Part shown: positions 25,543-34,027 of the stretch, piece by piece
How positions within the stretch are numbered: the first letter of the stretch is position 1
Layout: each line of letters begins with the position of its first letter
DNA from: DATAOG01 sp963840925
Lineage (GTDB): Bacteria; Pseudomonadota; Alphaproteobacteria; Geminicoccales; Geminicoccaceae
Length of the DNA stretch: 64,000 nt
Assembly (NCBI GenBank): GCA_963840925.1
Contig: CAWJAY010000002.1
Location: 122,839 to 186,838 of the forward strand
Reading direction: 5' to 3'
Notes under the pieces: generated by a model
What the model saw: the letters and a program-made list of their open reading frames with translations, nothing else
Told to the model about the DNA's origin: nothing
The model's database searches: none
Made by a program: the position numbers and the translations under genes

Positions 25543-26259
25543 TCAGCTTGATGTCGGGGCATGACGGGAGTAGTCGGCCTGCGGTGCTGGACTTCCACCC
25601 GCCGCTCGTCCGCGATCAGCATGCCGTGCGCCAGCGCGGACCGCCAAATTCGCAGGCCGGTACCGGCGGAGCTGGTCGTCTTCCGGCGCGAGCTTGCCGA
25701 AACGCTCGACCGCGCTCCAGTGGATCATCTCGTTGACGAACTCGCAGTCGGGCTGCGGGCGATTGGTGCGCGGCTCCGATCGCCGGAGGAGCTTCGCCAG
25801 GTCCTGGCGCCAGGACCCAGGGTCGGGTGCTGGCCGAGCCGGCGCTCGAACGGCCAGATCCGGCTGAGCGCGTACAGCGCGGTCCGCGAGTCGCTGATCT
25901 TGCCCAAGGGATCGGGCCGCAGCGTCTGGGCGATGTAGGCCTCGTCGAAGGCGAGATCGGAATGGACCTGCACGCGCCGGATCATCCATCCGAGCGCCAG
26001 GTCTGCGACGCTGGTGTCCGACCAGCCGCCGCCGACGTTGGAATGCGCGCCGGGGAACCAGACCTGCTCGACCACCTGAGGCAGCTCTTGGCCGCGGGCC
26101 TTCTGCCACAGCACCGGACCGAACGGGCCCCGCTTCTCATCGATCGCGAGCGCGTGGAAGGCGGAATTCGACCAGGTTTGAGAGCTCGGCGTTGTGGAAG
26201 TGATGCCGGAGGTTCAAGATCTGCAGCGGCTGCAGCGGCACGCCGAGCGAGCCGACCGT
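25543..26259 (-). pseudogene. DUF2235 (Tle1-like) hydrolase, C-terminal half, out of order
   Basis: From about 26259 downward the minus strand reads TVGSLGVPLQPLQILNLRHH, then after a shift AFHALAIDEKRGPFGPVLWQ, VWFPGAHSNVGGGWSDTSVA (a catalytic-domain signature) and SAVERFGKLAPEDDQLRRYR, with at least two frameshifts. TVGS is precisely the continuation expected after the GVWD that ends the N-terminal half at 24808. The two halves are therefore complete together but placed in swapped order, giving a circularly permuted gene over 1.45 kb. Confidence 0.75.
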
Positions 26260-26452
26260 CGCTGGAGGCACTGGGCGCTCGCGGGGCGCAAATAAACATG
26301 CGACGGAAGTGTCTCCTCGGCCGCACGCTTTTGCGCGCATCCAGCCATGGGATGCGTCAATTCCGTTGCATGGCGGAACTGATTTACGCCAACCGCGGGT
26401 TTGATTGGACCCTGCGTGACAGAGAGGGAGCGGCCATTATGCCTGTTGGCGC

Positions 26453-26755
26453 TCAGCCCTCGAGCAGGCTCGCGAGCTTCATCGCGACGCCGAGCGAGCC
26501 TTCGACCTTGATCTGGCCGAGCGTGTAGGCGAGGGTCGGCGACAGGCGGCCGTCGATCAGCTTCTCCAGGCGGTCCTCGGTCAGCCGGATCGTGCAGTCG
26601 GCCTCGCCGTCGTCGTGGGAGAGGGTGGCCGGGGTGCTGGCGGCGTCGACCAGGACGACGCCGAGGTCGGTGATCGCGAACTTCACCTTGTAGCCGAGCG
26701 TGGCCAGCTGGGGCAGCTGGGCCTCGATCTGGGCGGTGACGCTCTCCAGGCTCAT
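26453..26755 (-). CDS. SCP2 sterol-binding domain protein
   Basis: 100 residues matching a stand-alone SCP2 domain: FAITDLGVVLVDAASTPATL, DCTIRLTEDRLEKLIDGRL, and the C-terminal QIKVEGSLGVAMKLASLL with the typical K-x-x-G-D/S pattern. SCP2 domains bind lipids or fatty acyl-CoA in the cytosol. It lies 36 bases downstream of an acyl-CoA synthetase on the same strand, which supports a joint role in acyl-CoA handling. Confidence 0.88.
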   Translation of the reverse strand: MSLESVTAQIEAQLPQLATLGYKVKFAITDLGVVLVDAASTPATLSHDDGEADCTIRLTEDRLEKLIDGRLSPTLAYTLGQIKVEGSLGVAMKLASLLEG

Positions 26756-26791
26756 CGGGACCTCGTGTTGTTCAAAGAAGGATGCGCGGGC

Positions 26792-28651
26792 TCAGGCGGC
26801 CGTGGCGGGCTCGGCCGCCGCCGGCGCCTGGGCCGCGGCGGCGCCGTTGGCGACGCTCGCGTTCAGGCGGCGGAGCTCCTCGGCGACCAGGGCTTGGCGC
26901 GAGGGCTTGCCGAGCCAGGTCAGCGGCAGTTTTTCCACCAGCTCGATCTGCTTGGGCTGCTCGAAGGGGGCGAGCTGGTCGCGCAAAAACGCGCGCAGTT
27001 CGGGAACGCTGAGGCTCGCCCCCTCGGCAACCCGGACATAGGCCTTGACGATCTCGCCCCGGTGCCGGTCGGGGACGCCGCAGACGCTGGCCTCCGCGAC
27101 CGCGGGATGGAGCAGGATCGCCTCCTCGACCATGCGCGGGTAGACGTTGAAGCCGCCGTTCAGGATCAGATCCTTGATCCGGTCGATCAGGTAGACGTAG
27201 CCGTCCCGGTCGATGTAGCCGACGTCGCCGGTGTGCAGCCGGCCATCCCGGAGCGTCGCGGCGGTCTCCTCGAAGCGCTCGGCGTAGCCCGCCATCAGCT
27301 GCGGGCCGCTGATGCAGATCTCGCCGCGCTGGCCGATGGGCAGCCGGCGGCCGGGCTCGTCCAGCGAGACGATCTCGACCAGCGTGCCGGGCAGCGGCAG
27401 GCCGACCGAGCCCGGCCGGCGCCGGCCGCCGAACGGGTTGAGCGTGCAGACCGGGCCGGCCTCGGTCAGGCCGTAGCCCTCGACCAGGTCGCAGCCGGTC
27501 AGGCGCTCGAAGGTCGCCTGGACGTCCAGCGGCAGCGGCGCGCCGCCCGAGATGCAAAAGCGCAGGCACGAGAGATCGTATTGCTCGAGCAGCTGCGAGC
27601 CGTTGATCGCCGAGAACATGGTCGGCACGCCGAGCAGGACGGTCGCCCGCTCGTGGTGGATCACCTTCAGCAGCTGGTCGAGGCGGAAGCGGGGCAACAG
27701 GATGATCTCGAAGCCGCCCGCGATCCCGGCGTTCATGACGCCGGTCATGCCGAACACGTGGAACAGCGGCAGCGCGCCCACGACCTTCTCCTGGCCGGGC
27801 CGGGCGCCGGTCGCCCAGAGGCGGACCTGCTCGGTGTTGGCGTAGAGCGCGGCGTGCGTGAGCCTGGCGGCCTTGGGCAGGCCGGTCGTGCCGCCGGTAT
27901 ACTGCAGCACCGCGACGTCCTGGAGCGGATCGATCGCGACCGGCGCGGGCTTGCCGTCGTTGGCGATCAAGAGCTTGAACTTGACGTGGCGCTGATCGGA
28001 GGGGACGTCGGCGATCTCCTTGCGCCGGAGCAGCGCGAACAGCGTGCGCTCGCGCCAGGGCAACAGCCCGCCCATCGAGCCGACCACGATCGTCTTCAGG
28101 CAGGTGTCCTCGAGGCGCGGCGCGACCTTGGGGTACATGCCGCGGATGTTCAGCGTGACCATGATCGAGGTCCTGGAATCCTCGATCTGGCGGGCGATCT
28201 CGCGCTCGGCGTAGAGCGGGTTGTAGTTGACCACGGTGCCGCCGGCCTTGAGCACCGCGAAGAAGCAGATCACGTAGTAGGGGCAATTGGGCAGGAACAG
28301 GCCGACCCGGACGCCCGGGCCGACGCCCAGCGCTTGGAAGCCCTTGGCCGCGCGGTCGACCAGCTGGCCGATCTCGCGGTAGCTGGACTTGCGGCCGAGG
28401 AAGTCGAGACAGGGCCGCTCGGCGAAGCGCGCGCAGGCGTCATCGAGCAGCGCGAACAGCGGCCGCGGCAGGGCGTTGAAGGACCACTCAAGGCCTTCCG
28501 GGTAGTGGGCCTCCCACGGGAAGGGGCGGACCAGCGGCGCGTCGGCCGGCAGTTCCGGCGCCGGCACCGCCACCATCGGGGGCGGCTCCCCGAAATGGCC
28601 GCGCAGGAACTTCAGCGAGCTCGACCAGCGAGCGCGCACCGCCGCGATCAT
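26792..28651 (-). CDS. Long-chain fatty acid-CoA ligase
   Basis: 619 residues from the ATG at 28651, selected because GAAGGA precedes it and the upstream extension is arginine-rich. It is an ANL-superfamily adenylating enzyme: P-loop YTGGTTGLPKAARLTH, EGYGLTEAGPV (A5 motif), TGDVGYIDRDGYVYLIDRIK with the hinge Asp, and GKPSRQAL carrying the catalytic lysine. It activates fatty acids with ATP and CoA. The extreme C-terminus is Ala-rich. It forms a probable operon with the SCP2 gene. Confidence 0.93.
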   Translation of the reverse strand: MIAAVRARWSSSLKFLRGHFGEPPPMVAVPAPELPADAPLVRPFPWEAHYPEGLEWSFNALPRPLFALLDDACARFAERPCLDFLGRKSSYREIGQLVDRAAKGFQALGVGPGVRVGLFLPNCPYYVICFFAVLKAGGTVVNYNPLYAEREIARQIEDSRTSIMVTLNIRGMYPKVAPRLEDTCLKTIVVGSMGGLLPWRERTLFALLRRKEIADVPSDQRHVKFKLLIANDGKPAPVAIDPLQDVAVLQYTGGTTGLPKAARLTHAALYANTEQVRLWATGARPGQEKVVGALPLFHVFGMTGVMNAGIAGGFEIILLPRFRLDQLLKVIHHERATVLLGVPTMFSAINGSQLLEQYDLSCLRFCISGGAPLPLDVQATFERLTGCDLVEGYGLTEAGPVCTLNPFGGRRRPGSVGLPLPGTLVEIVSLDEPGRRLPIGQRGEICISGPQLMAGYAERFEETAATLRDGRLHTGDVGYIDRDGYVYLIDRIKDLILNGGFNVYPRMVEEAILLHPAVAEASVCGVPDRHRGEIVKAYVRVAEGASLSVPELRAFLRDQLAPFEQPKQIELVEKLPLTWLGKPSRQALVAEELRRLNASVANGAAAAQAPAAAEPATAA

Positions 28652-28807
28652 GCCATCCTTCACAGGCGTGCTCCTACCCGTGGTCGGGCTGCGCCGGCGG
28701 ACGCGCAATCGCCGCCCGGCGCTGCCGGTCTGTTGCAAATAGCATTAACAATGGGTTGTTTCCCAGGTTCGGGATATCAACCGAGCCACAGAATCCTTGG
28801 TTCCTGA

Positions 28808-30100
28808 TCATGTAACGAGGCCGAACTCGCTGAACGGCACGAACTCGACCAAGTCGCCCTCAGCGACGCCGGTCGTGTCCTCGGCCAGCTCGACCAGCCC
28901 GTCGGCCGCGGCGAGCGAGGTCAGGATGCCCGAGCCCTCGGGCAGGATCTTCTCGGCCCAAAGCCGCCCGTCGGTGGCGCGGATCAGCCGGGCGCGCAGA
29001 TATTCGCGCCGGCCCGGCTTCTTCTTGATGACAAAGGCGGCTGGCACCAGGAACGCCCGCGGCTCCGGCCAGCGCCCGCCGCCGAGCGCGGTCAGGACCG
29101 GCCGGGCAAAGCGAAGAAAGCAGATCACCGCGGCGACCGGGTTGCCGGGCAGGCCGATGAACACGGCCCGGCCCAGCTGGCCGAAGGCGAGCGGCCGCCC
29201 GGGCTTGACCGCGATCTGCCAGAAATGCAGACGGCCCTGCCGCGCGACCGCGCGCACGACGTGGTCCTCGTCGCCGCGCGAGGCGCCGCCCGAGGTGAGC
29301 ACGCAGTCGTGGCTCGCCGCGGCGCGCTCGAGCGCCGGCCCGACCGCCTCCGCGCGGTCCGGCAGGATGCCGAGGTCGGTGACCCGGCAGCCGAGCGCGC
29401 CGAGCAGGCCCTGGAGGATCGTGCGGTTGGCATCGTAGGTCGCGCCGGCCGCGAGCCTGGCGCCCGGCTCGGCGAGCTCGTCGCCGGTCGAGAACAGCGC
29501 AACCCGCGGCGGCAGGAAGACGCGCAGCCGCGCCAGGCCCAGGCTCGCGGCGACGCCGACGTCCTGGGGCCGCAGCCGCTGGCCAGGCGCCAGCACCGCC
29601 TGACCGCGCCGGATGTCCTCGCCGGCCCGGCGCCGGTTGGCGCCGCGACGGACGCCCTGGGGGATCACGACGGCGTCGCCCGCAAACCCGGCGTCCTCCT
29701 GCATCAGGACGGTATCGGCGCCGGCCGGCAGCGCCGCGCCGGTCAGGACGCGGAGTGCGGTACCCTCGGGCAGGCGCCCCTCGAACGGGTGGCCGGCGGC
29801 CGCCCGGCCTTCGAGCAGCCGGAGCCGGGTCGGCCCGGCGGGCGCGAGATCGGCGTGGGCAAAGCCAAAGCCGTCAACCGCGACGTTGTCGAAGGCCGGC
29901 ACGTCGCGCTCGCTGACCAGGGTCTGGGCCAGGATCCGGCCGTGGGCGTCGGCGAGCGGCACGAGTTCATGGCCGACCACCGGCCGGGCCCGCTGCTGGA
30001 GCAGCGCGAGCGCCTCGCCCGCGGGCATGCGCTTGCCGTCGTGGGCGAAACAATCGTCGAGCGGCGGCCCCGACATCCGGCTTGGCCCATTGGTTGTCAC
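28808..30100 (-). CDS. moeA: Molybdopterin molybdenumtransferase
   Basis: 430 residues, usual length for MoeA. It inserts molybdate into adenylylated molybdopterin in the cytosol. Recognisable stretches are NVAVDGFGFAHADL in domain III, RRAGEDIRRGQAVL, ALFSTGDELAEPG, ILPDRAEAV and VLTSGGASRGDEDHVVRAV in the catalytic domain, and FIGLPGNPVAAVICFLRFA. No other molybdenum cofactor gene is in the window. A closer in-frame start (MSGPPLDD, eight residues in) is possible. Confidence 0.95.
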   Translation of the reverse strand: MTTNGPSRMSGPPLDDCFAHDGKRMPAGEALALLQQRARPVVGHELVPLADAHGRILAQTLVSERDVPAFDNVAVDGFGFAHADLAPAGPTRLRLLEGRAAAGHPFEGRLPEGTALRVLTGAALPAGADTVLMQEDAGFAGDAVVIPQGVRRGANRRRAGEDIRRGQAVLAPGQRLRPQDVGVAASLGLARLRVFLPPRVALFSTGDELAEPGARLAAGATYDANRTILQGLLGALGCRVTDLGILPDRAEAVGPALERAAASHDCVLTSGGASRGDEDHVVRAVARQGRLHFWQIAVKPGRPLAFGQLGRAVFIGLPGNPVAAVICFLRFARPVLTALGGGRWPEPRAFLVPAAFVIKKKPGRREYLRARLIRATDGRLWAEKILPEGSGILTSLAAADGLVELAEDTTGVAEGDLVEFVPFSEFGLVT

Positions 30101-30192
30101 GCCGTCATTCTAGCCTATTCGCGGCCGCGATGGCATCCTGGGCAGGGCACCATTCGACATACGGGGTGCTGCTCGCGGCCGGAATGCTGAAC

Positions 30193-30420
30193 ATGGCGGA
30201 AACCATGCTGGATGCGCGCGGACTGCAATGCCCGCTGCCGGTGCTGCGGGCGCGCAAGGCGATCCAGAAGCTGGCGCCGGGCGGGCTGCTGCGGGTGCTC
30301 GCGACCGATCCCGGCACGGTCAGGGATGTGCGCGCGTTCTGTCAGGCGAGCGGGCACGAACTGCTGGAGAGCGCGAGCGAAGCCGGCGAGTTCCGCTTTC
30401 TGATCCGCAAATCGGCCTGA
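30193..30420 (+). CDS. TusA-like sulfurtransferase
   Basis: 75 residues from the ATG at 30193 (MAETMLDARG); an in-frame ATG at 30184 would add three residues. The active-site motif is DARGLQCPLPVLRARKAIQK, and VLATDPGTVRDVRAFCQASG matches the family. It is the second TusA-like protein in the window, sharing the CPxP motif and ATDP region with that at 13105. It is divergent from moeA, so a bidirectional promoter is likely in 30101-30192; a sulfur-transfer link to molybdopterin is possible but unproven. Confidence 0.88.
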   Translation: MAETMLDARGLQCPLPVLRARKAIQKLAPGGLLRVLATDPGTVRDVRAFCQASGHELLESASEAGEFRFLIRKSA

Positions 30421-30455
30421 GCCGGCCGACAGCAGCACCGGGCGCTTCCGCAGCC

Positions 30456-31229
30456 TCAATCGCCGTTAGCGGCGTCGGGGAAAACCTGGATCTGCTCGAG
30501 GTGGGACAGCTCGACCAGCGGCCCGCCGGCCTCGAGCACGAAGCCGCGCACCTCGATCTGGCGGCCGGCGAGCGCCAGCAGGTCGAGCCCGGCCGACGCG
30601 AAGCGGCGGTCGAGTTCGGTGCGCCGCAGCCGGATCGTGAAGTCGGAGCGCCAGTCGGCGCCGAAGTTGAGGTAGAGGTAGCGCTCGGTCGGCGCGACCC
30701 GCCGCACCCGGCCCCGGACGATCTGGAAGCTGCCGATCGCATCGGCCAGCTGCAGCGGACTGCGCGGCGCGCCGGCAGGATCGGCCCAGAGCCGGCGCCG
30801 CGCGGCCCGCGCCGCCCGCTCGAGCGCCAGCATGGCCGCCGCCCGCGCGACCTCATCGGGCCGGGTCTGGACCAGGGCCAGTCCCTGCTCGAGCAGCACC
30901 GCCTGCAGCCACCGGCCATCGGCGCGCTCGACCTGGGCGACCAGATCGCCATAGCGGTCGATCGGGGCCACCCCCGTGCCCAGCCGGACCGCCTGGCCGC
31001 CGAGCAGGCCGGCGAGCATCGAGTGCGCCTCTGCGACCATGGCCTCGTTGCCCGCTGGCAGCCGGATGCCGGCGAACCGGGCAGTCCGGCCGTCCGCCAG
31101 CGCCAGCCGATCGCCGGCCAGCACCTGTGCGACCGCGAGCGGTGCGCTCCACTCGAGCTCCTCGGCCCCGGCGCCCGGGACGTCGAGCAGCAGGCCCGCG
31201 ATCAGGGCGAGCCTGGTCGCCGCACCCAT
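30456..31229 (-). CDS. Exported thermonuclease (SNase)-like protein
   Basis: 257 residues. A signal peptide (ATRLALIAGLLLDVPGAGAEE) is followed by an SNase-like fold: VLAGDRLALADGRTARFAGI resembles the V-x-DGDT-x-x-G-x-x-R-x-x-GI entry, YGDLVAQVERADGRWLQAVL and EQGLALVQ complete the OB-fold. The classic catalytic Arg/Glu residues are not all evident, so nuclease activity is uncertain. The C-terminal half (RGRVRRVAPTERYLYLNFGA, DFTIRL) looks like a second small domain found in periplasmic relatives. Confidence 0.75.
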   Translation of the reverse strand: MGAATRLALIAGLLLDVPGAGAEELEWSAPLAVAQVLAGDRLALADGRTARFAGIRLPAGNEAMVAEAHSMLAGLLGGQAVRLGTGVAPIDRYGDLVAQVERADGRWLQAVLLEQGLALVQTRPDEVARAAAMLALERAARAARRRLWADPAGAPRSPLQLADAIGSFQIVRGRVRRVAPTERYLYLNFGADWRSDFTIRLRRTELDRRFASAGLDLLALAGRQIEVRGFVLEAGGPLVELSHLEQIQVFPDAANGD

Positions 31230-31323
31230 TCACCCACCTCCTGCGCTGCCCTGCTCATTCGCGCTAGCATGGCCGGGAAGCCCGGCTGCGGCAATCGCGA
31301 CGCGCGAAAATGAGGAGACGAGC

Positions 31324-31507
31324 TTGCTCGAAAGTCGAAGCTGGCGCCCGGTAAAACGCCGGTCGGCACCGATGGTATGGGAGATCTCTATCTGGCGACC
31401 GGGCGATCCGGGCCTGGGGCGCCGCCTTCGGCGCGATCACGCTGCTGATCCGGCTCGGCCCGCTGATCGTCAGGCTGCTGATCGGCGCAGGCCGGATCGA
31501 GGGATGA
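31324..31507 (+). other. Possible small membrane protein, frameshifted
   Basis: A TTG with GAGGAG eight bases upstream could open a short frame (MLESRSWRPVKRRSAPMVWE). A different frame then carries a convincing transmembrane stretch, AWGAAFGAITLLIRLGPLIV ending RIEG and stop at 31507. The two would be one small single-span protein if one or two bases were lost. Evidence is limited to composition. Confidence 0.25.
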
Positions 31508-31527
31508 GCCCGCCGGGTGCCGAAGCG

Positions 31528-31953
31528 TCAGTCGCTCGCGGCCGCGGCCGGCGGCTCGAGCCGGATGAGCCCCGGGCTCCGCCCAGGCAGGTCGACCAGG
31601 TCTCGCCCGTCTGGCGGCGGCCCCTTTACGGCCTCGAGCACGCCCTCCGAGCGCGCGACTGCCTGGTAGGCGCGGATCGCCTCGCGGGTGCGCAGCCCGA
31701 CCCGGCCGTCGATCGGCCCGGGATCGAAGCCGCGGAGCGCCAGGAGCCGCTGGGCATCGGCGATCAGGTCCCGATAGGAGGCGTCGTCGACCTCCGGGGC
31801 ATCGGGGACGTCGGCATTCTGCGTTGCGGCGGCCAGCGGCGGCGCAGCGCCCGCGGGTGCCGCCAGCGCCGGGCCGGCTGCAAACGCCCCGATCAGACAG
31901 CCGAGCGGGGCCACAGCCGCAAGGGTGATGATCGAGCCGGGCGGTCGAAGCAT
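31528..31953 (-). CDS. Exported peptidoglycan-binding domain protein
   Basis: 141 residues from the ATG at 31953, chosen because it begins a signal peptide (SIITLAAVAPLGCLIGAFAA, cleavage near ALAAP). After an Ala/Pro linker there is a single PG_binding_1 repeat: IADAQRLLALRGFDPGPIDG and RVGLRTREAIRAYQ, the canonical pattern. The short Pro-rich tail has no catalytic domain. It is probably periplasmic and anchored to the cell wall. Confidence 0.82.
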   Translation of the reverse strand: MLRPPGSIITLAAVAPLGCLIGAFAAGPALAAPAGAAPPLAAATQNADVPDAPEVDDASYRDLIADAQRLLALRGFDPGPIDGRVGLRTREAIRAYQAVARSEGVLEAVKGPPPDGRDLVDLPGRSPGLIRLEPPAAAASD

Positions 31954-32202
31954 GGGGCGTCTCCGGGGCAGCTCGACAGCGTTGGCGCGTGCCTGACTAT
32001 ATCGCTCGAGGCCGGTCCGCGCAAACTCCCGGTCGTGCCATCGGCAACGCACCGCTACCAAGGGGCGCCACGCAGGCGGCATGGCGTTAAGGGATTATTT
32101 ACGGTCGCCGGTCAACGGTTTCTTCGGGTGGTCCATGGGACCGTGGGAATCCGTGCCGTGATCGGCAGCAGGAGATTCCCGGCACGCGGACGAGCGGACA
32201 TG

Positions 32203-32296
32203 GCGGCCGAACCGGGTCGGGCGGCCGAACCGGGTCGGGGCGGCCGAGCCGGGTGGGGCCGGCCGAGCCGGGTGGGGCCGGCCGAGCCGGGTGGGG
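32203..32296. repeat. Five 18-19-bp tandem repeats
   Basis: Five head-to-tail units of the form GCGGCCGAACCGGGTCGGG drifting to CCGGCCGAGCCGGGTGGGG; units 4 and 5 are identical. The core GAGCCGGGT recurs at scattered sites nearby (about 32317 and 32953). No reading frame with sensible composition crosses the array. Confidence 0.8.
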
Positions 32297-33185
32297 CGGG
32301 GCTCGGGCAGGATCGAGCCGGGTGGCGGTCACCGGATCGGGGGTAGCTGGTCGATCGCCGCCGAGAGGGCCGATGGTCGGGGTGAGCATCAGGACGTTGC
32401 CGTGCCGTGGGTTTGAAGCTGGGGGCGTGGTCCGGGCGCGCGGGTAAAGGATTGCGTCCACCTCGTCGATGCCGGCGCCTTTGACCGGGTGCTGCGGAAA
32501 CCCACTCGGCGATTGCCGCGTCCGTTCCCGCTGCGTGGCGGCACGGGCAATGCAGCTCGGGCCCGGATCGGGCACAGCTTTAGCTGCGGCTGACCGGTCG
32601 CTTGGCGCCGGCGATGTCAGGCAGACGGCCCTCCCAGGCTGGACCCGGGCGACTAGCGCTCCGGCCGGTTCGGAGCCGAACCACGCGCGCGGCAAGCTGC
32701 CGGAAGGCCCACCGGGACTCGGATGGTGGTGAGACCGAACGACGCGTGCGCGCGCGACAAGCTGCCCGGCAATGGGACCCGTCTTGCGCCCGATGGCGAC
32801 CGTGCCGGCGAGCCTTGCGCCTGAGCGATCGCTCCGGATCGCGGGTCGAGCAGCTTCTGCTGCGAGCGCGGCAATCCGACGCGGATGACGGGGGCCGAGG
32901 TGATGCCCATTGTAGCGGCTGCGACCGAGGCCGCGGCACCCGGCGAGATCATCGAGCCGGGTCTCGGCGCGGCTGATCGGGGTGCGCCCGCGGGGACGAC
33001 CCCGAGGCATGCACAGATTGCAGTCACCAGCACCTCCGCGACCAGCGGGATCGGCCGCGGTGGCATCCGCGGCACGGCGAGCACCGGCCGACCCCTGGGG
33101 CTCCGAAATCGGTTGAGCAGTTATGCTCTCGTTAAACCAAAAGGTGACGAGAGCGTCGTCGGCCCACGCACGAAATCGGCGTCAA
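32297..33185. other. Gene-poor stretch
   Basis: About 0.9 kb without a convincing gene. Long frames on both strands are Arg/Pro-rich and overlap each other. One minus frame (32653-33084) begins with a signal-peptide-like stretch (LVAEVLVTAICACLGVVPAG) but the rest is low complexity with no domain, so it is not called. Confidence 0.5.
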
Positions 33186-33314
33186 CGGCTGGAACGAAAC
33201 GGCCCTTCGCGTGTTAGCGGAGTTGGAGAGACAGGGACCGATCCGACACACCGACCTGGCGGCGGAGCCAGATCCAAGACTTAGCGAGCGGAATGGGAGC
33301 GGGCCGGGCGGCTC

Positions 33315-34013
33315 GTGAGGCGCTTGCGGAGTAGCTGGTCGAAGGGTGGGCTCAATCGATCGCGGATGGCTGAGGGAGGCGGCAAGTTGACGGACGCGGG
33401 CGTAAGCTTGGCAGTTGTTGAGCTGCCAGAACGGGAGGATTTGCGATCTGGCGAGGCCAGCCGGGCGGCATCGGTCCACTGGACGGCGCCGAGCCCCTCC
33501 GGCTCGAGCGGGCCCGAGCCTGAGGCCATCGATCAATGGCTGGCGGCACGTCGGGTCGAGCGGTTTCTCGGAGCCTTTGGGATGATCCGTGGCCGACGTC
33601 GAGACCTGGTGAACCAGAACTGCCTAGCGCGGGCGATCGGGCGCTGGCGCGAGGTACCCCAGGCCGATTTGAGCGCGCTCGCGCTGGAACAGATCGAAGA
33701 TGCGCTCGGCCGGTGGTTTGCCTTCGTGCTCGGCGACGATGACCTGGAGGAGCAGTCGCCGCTGCTGGTCGGCTGGGCCGCCATGGAGGCCTGCGGTGCC
33801 GCGCGCCGGTGGCCGAACGTGCTGCTGACCTATGACCACCTGTCCCCGGAGTTCGTTGAAGCGATGCGCGCGGCCCGGATGATGCCGACGCCGCCGGAAC
33901 TGCCCGGCAGCATGCTCGCGCAGCCGCTGGAATTCTGGTCGCCGCGGGAGCGCCTGATGCGCCTTGTGGCGCGTGGCAGCGGTCTGCCCGGACCGGCCGC
34001 CCCGGTCGCCTGA
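33315..34013 (+). CDS. Hypothetical protein, possibly with a damaged winged-helix N-terminus
   Basis: 232 residues from a GTG at 33315; an ATG at 33366 (MAEGGGKLTDAG) is an alternative. Just upstream (33186-33312) another frame encodes NETALRVLAELERQGPIRHT, like a winged-helix DNA-binding domain, and KLTDAGVSLAVVE in this frame would be its end, so the original start may lie near 33180 with indels between. The C-terminal 150 residues are helical and unknown (ALEQIEDALGRWFAFVLGDD, FVEAMRAARMMPTPPELPGS). It ends 14 bases before mdoH, suggesting an operon. Confidence 0.55.
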   Translation: MRRLRSSWSKGGLNRSRMAEGGGKLTDAGVSLAVVELPEREDLRSGEASRAASVHWTAPSPSGSSGPEPEAIDQWLAARRVERFLGAFGMIRGRRRDLVNQNCLARAIGRWREVPQADLSALALEQIEDALGRWFAFVLGDDDLEEQSPLLVGWAAMEACGAARRWPNVLLTYDHLSPEFVEAMRAARMMPTPPELPGSMLAQPLEFWSPRERLMRLVARGSGLPGPAAPVA

Positions 34014-34027
34014 GCCCGACTGCCAGC

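Noticed and set aside
32099..33010. Minus-strand 303-codon frame in the gene-poor region
   Set aside because: Arg/Pro-rich and crosses the tandem repeat; no start signal or domain.
32653..33084. Minus-strand 143-codon frame with a signal-peptide-like start
   Set aside because: The rest is low complexity without a domain; a hydrophobic stretch alone is not enough.
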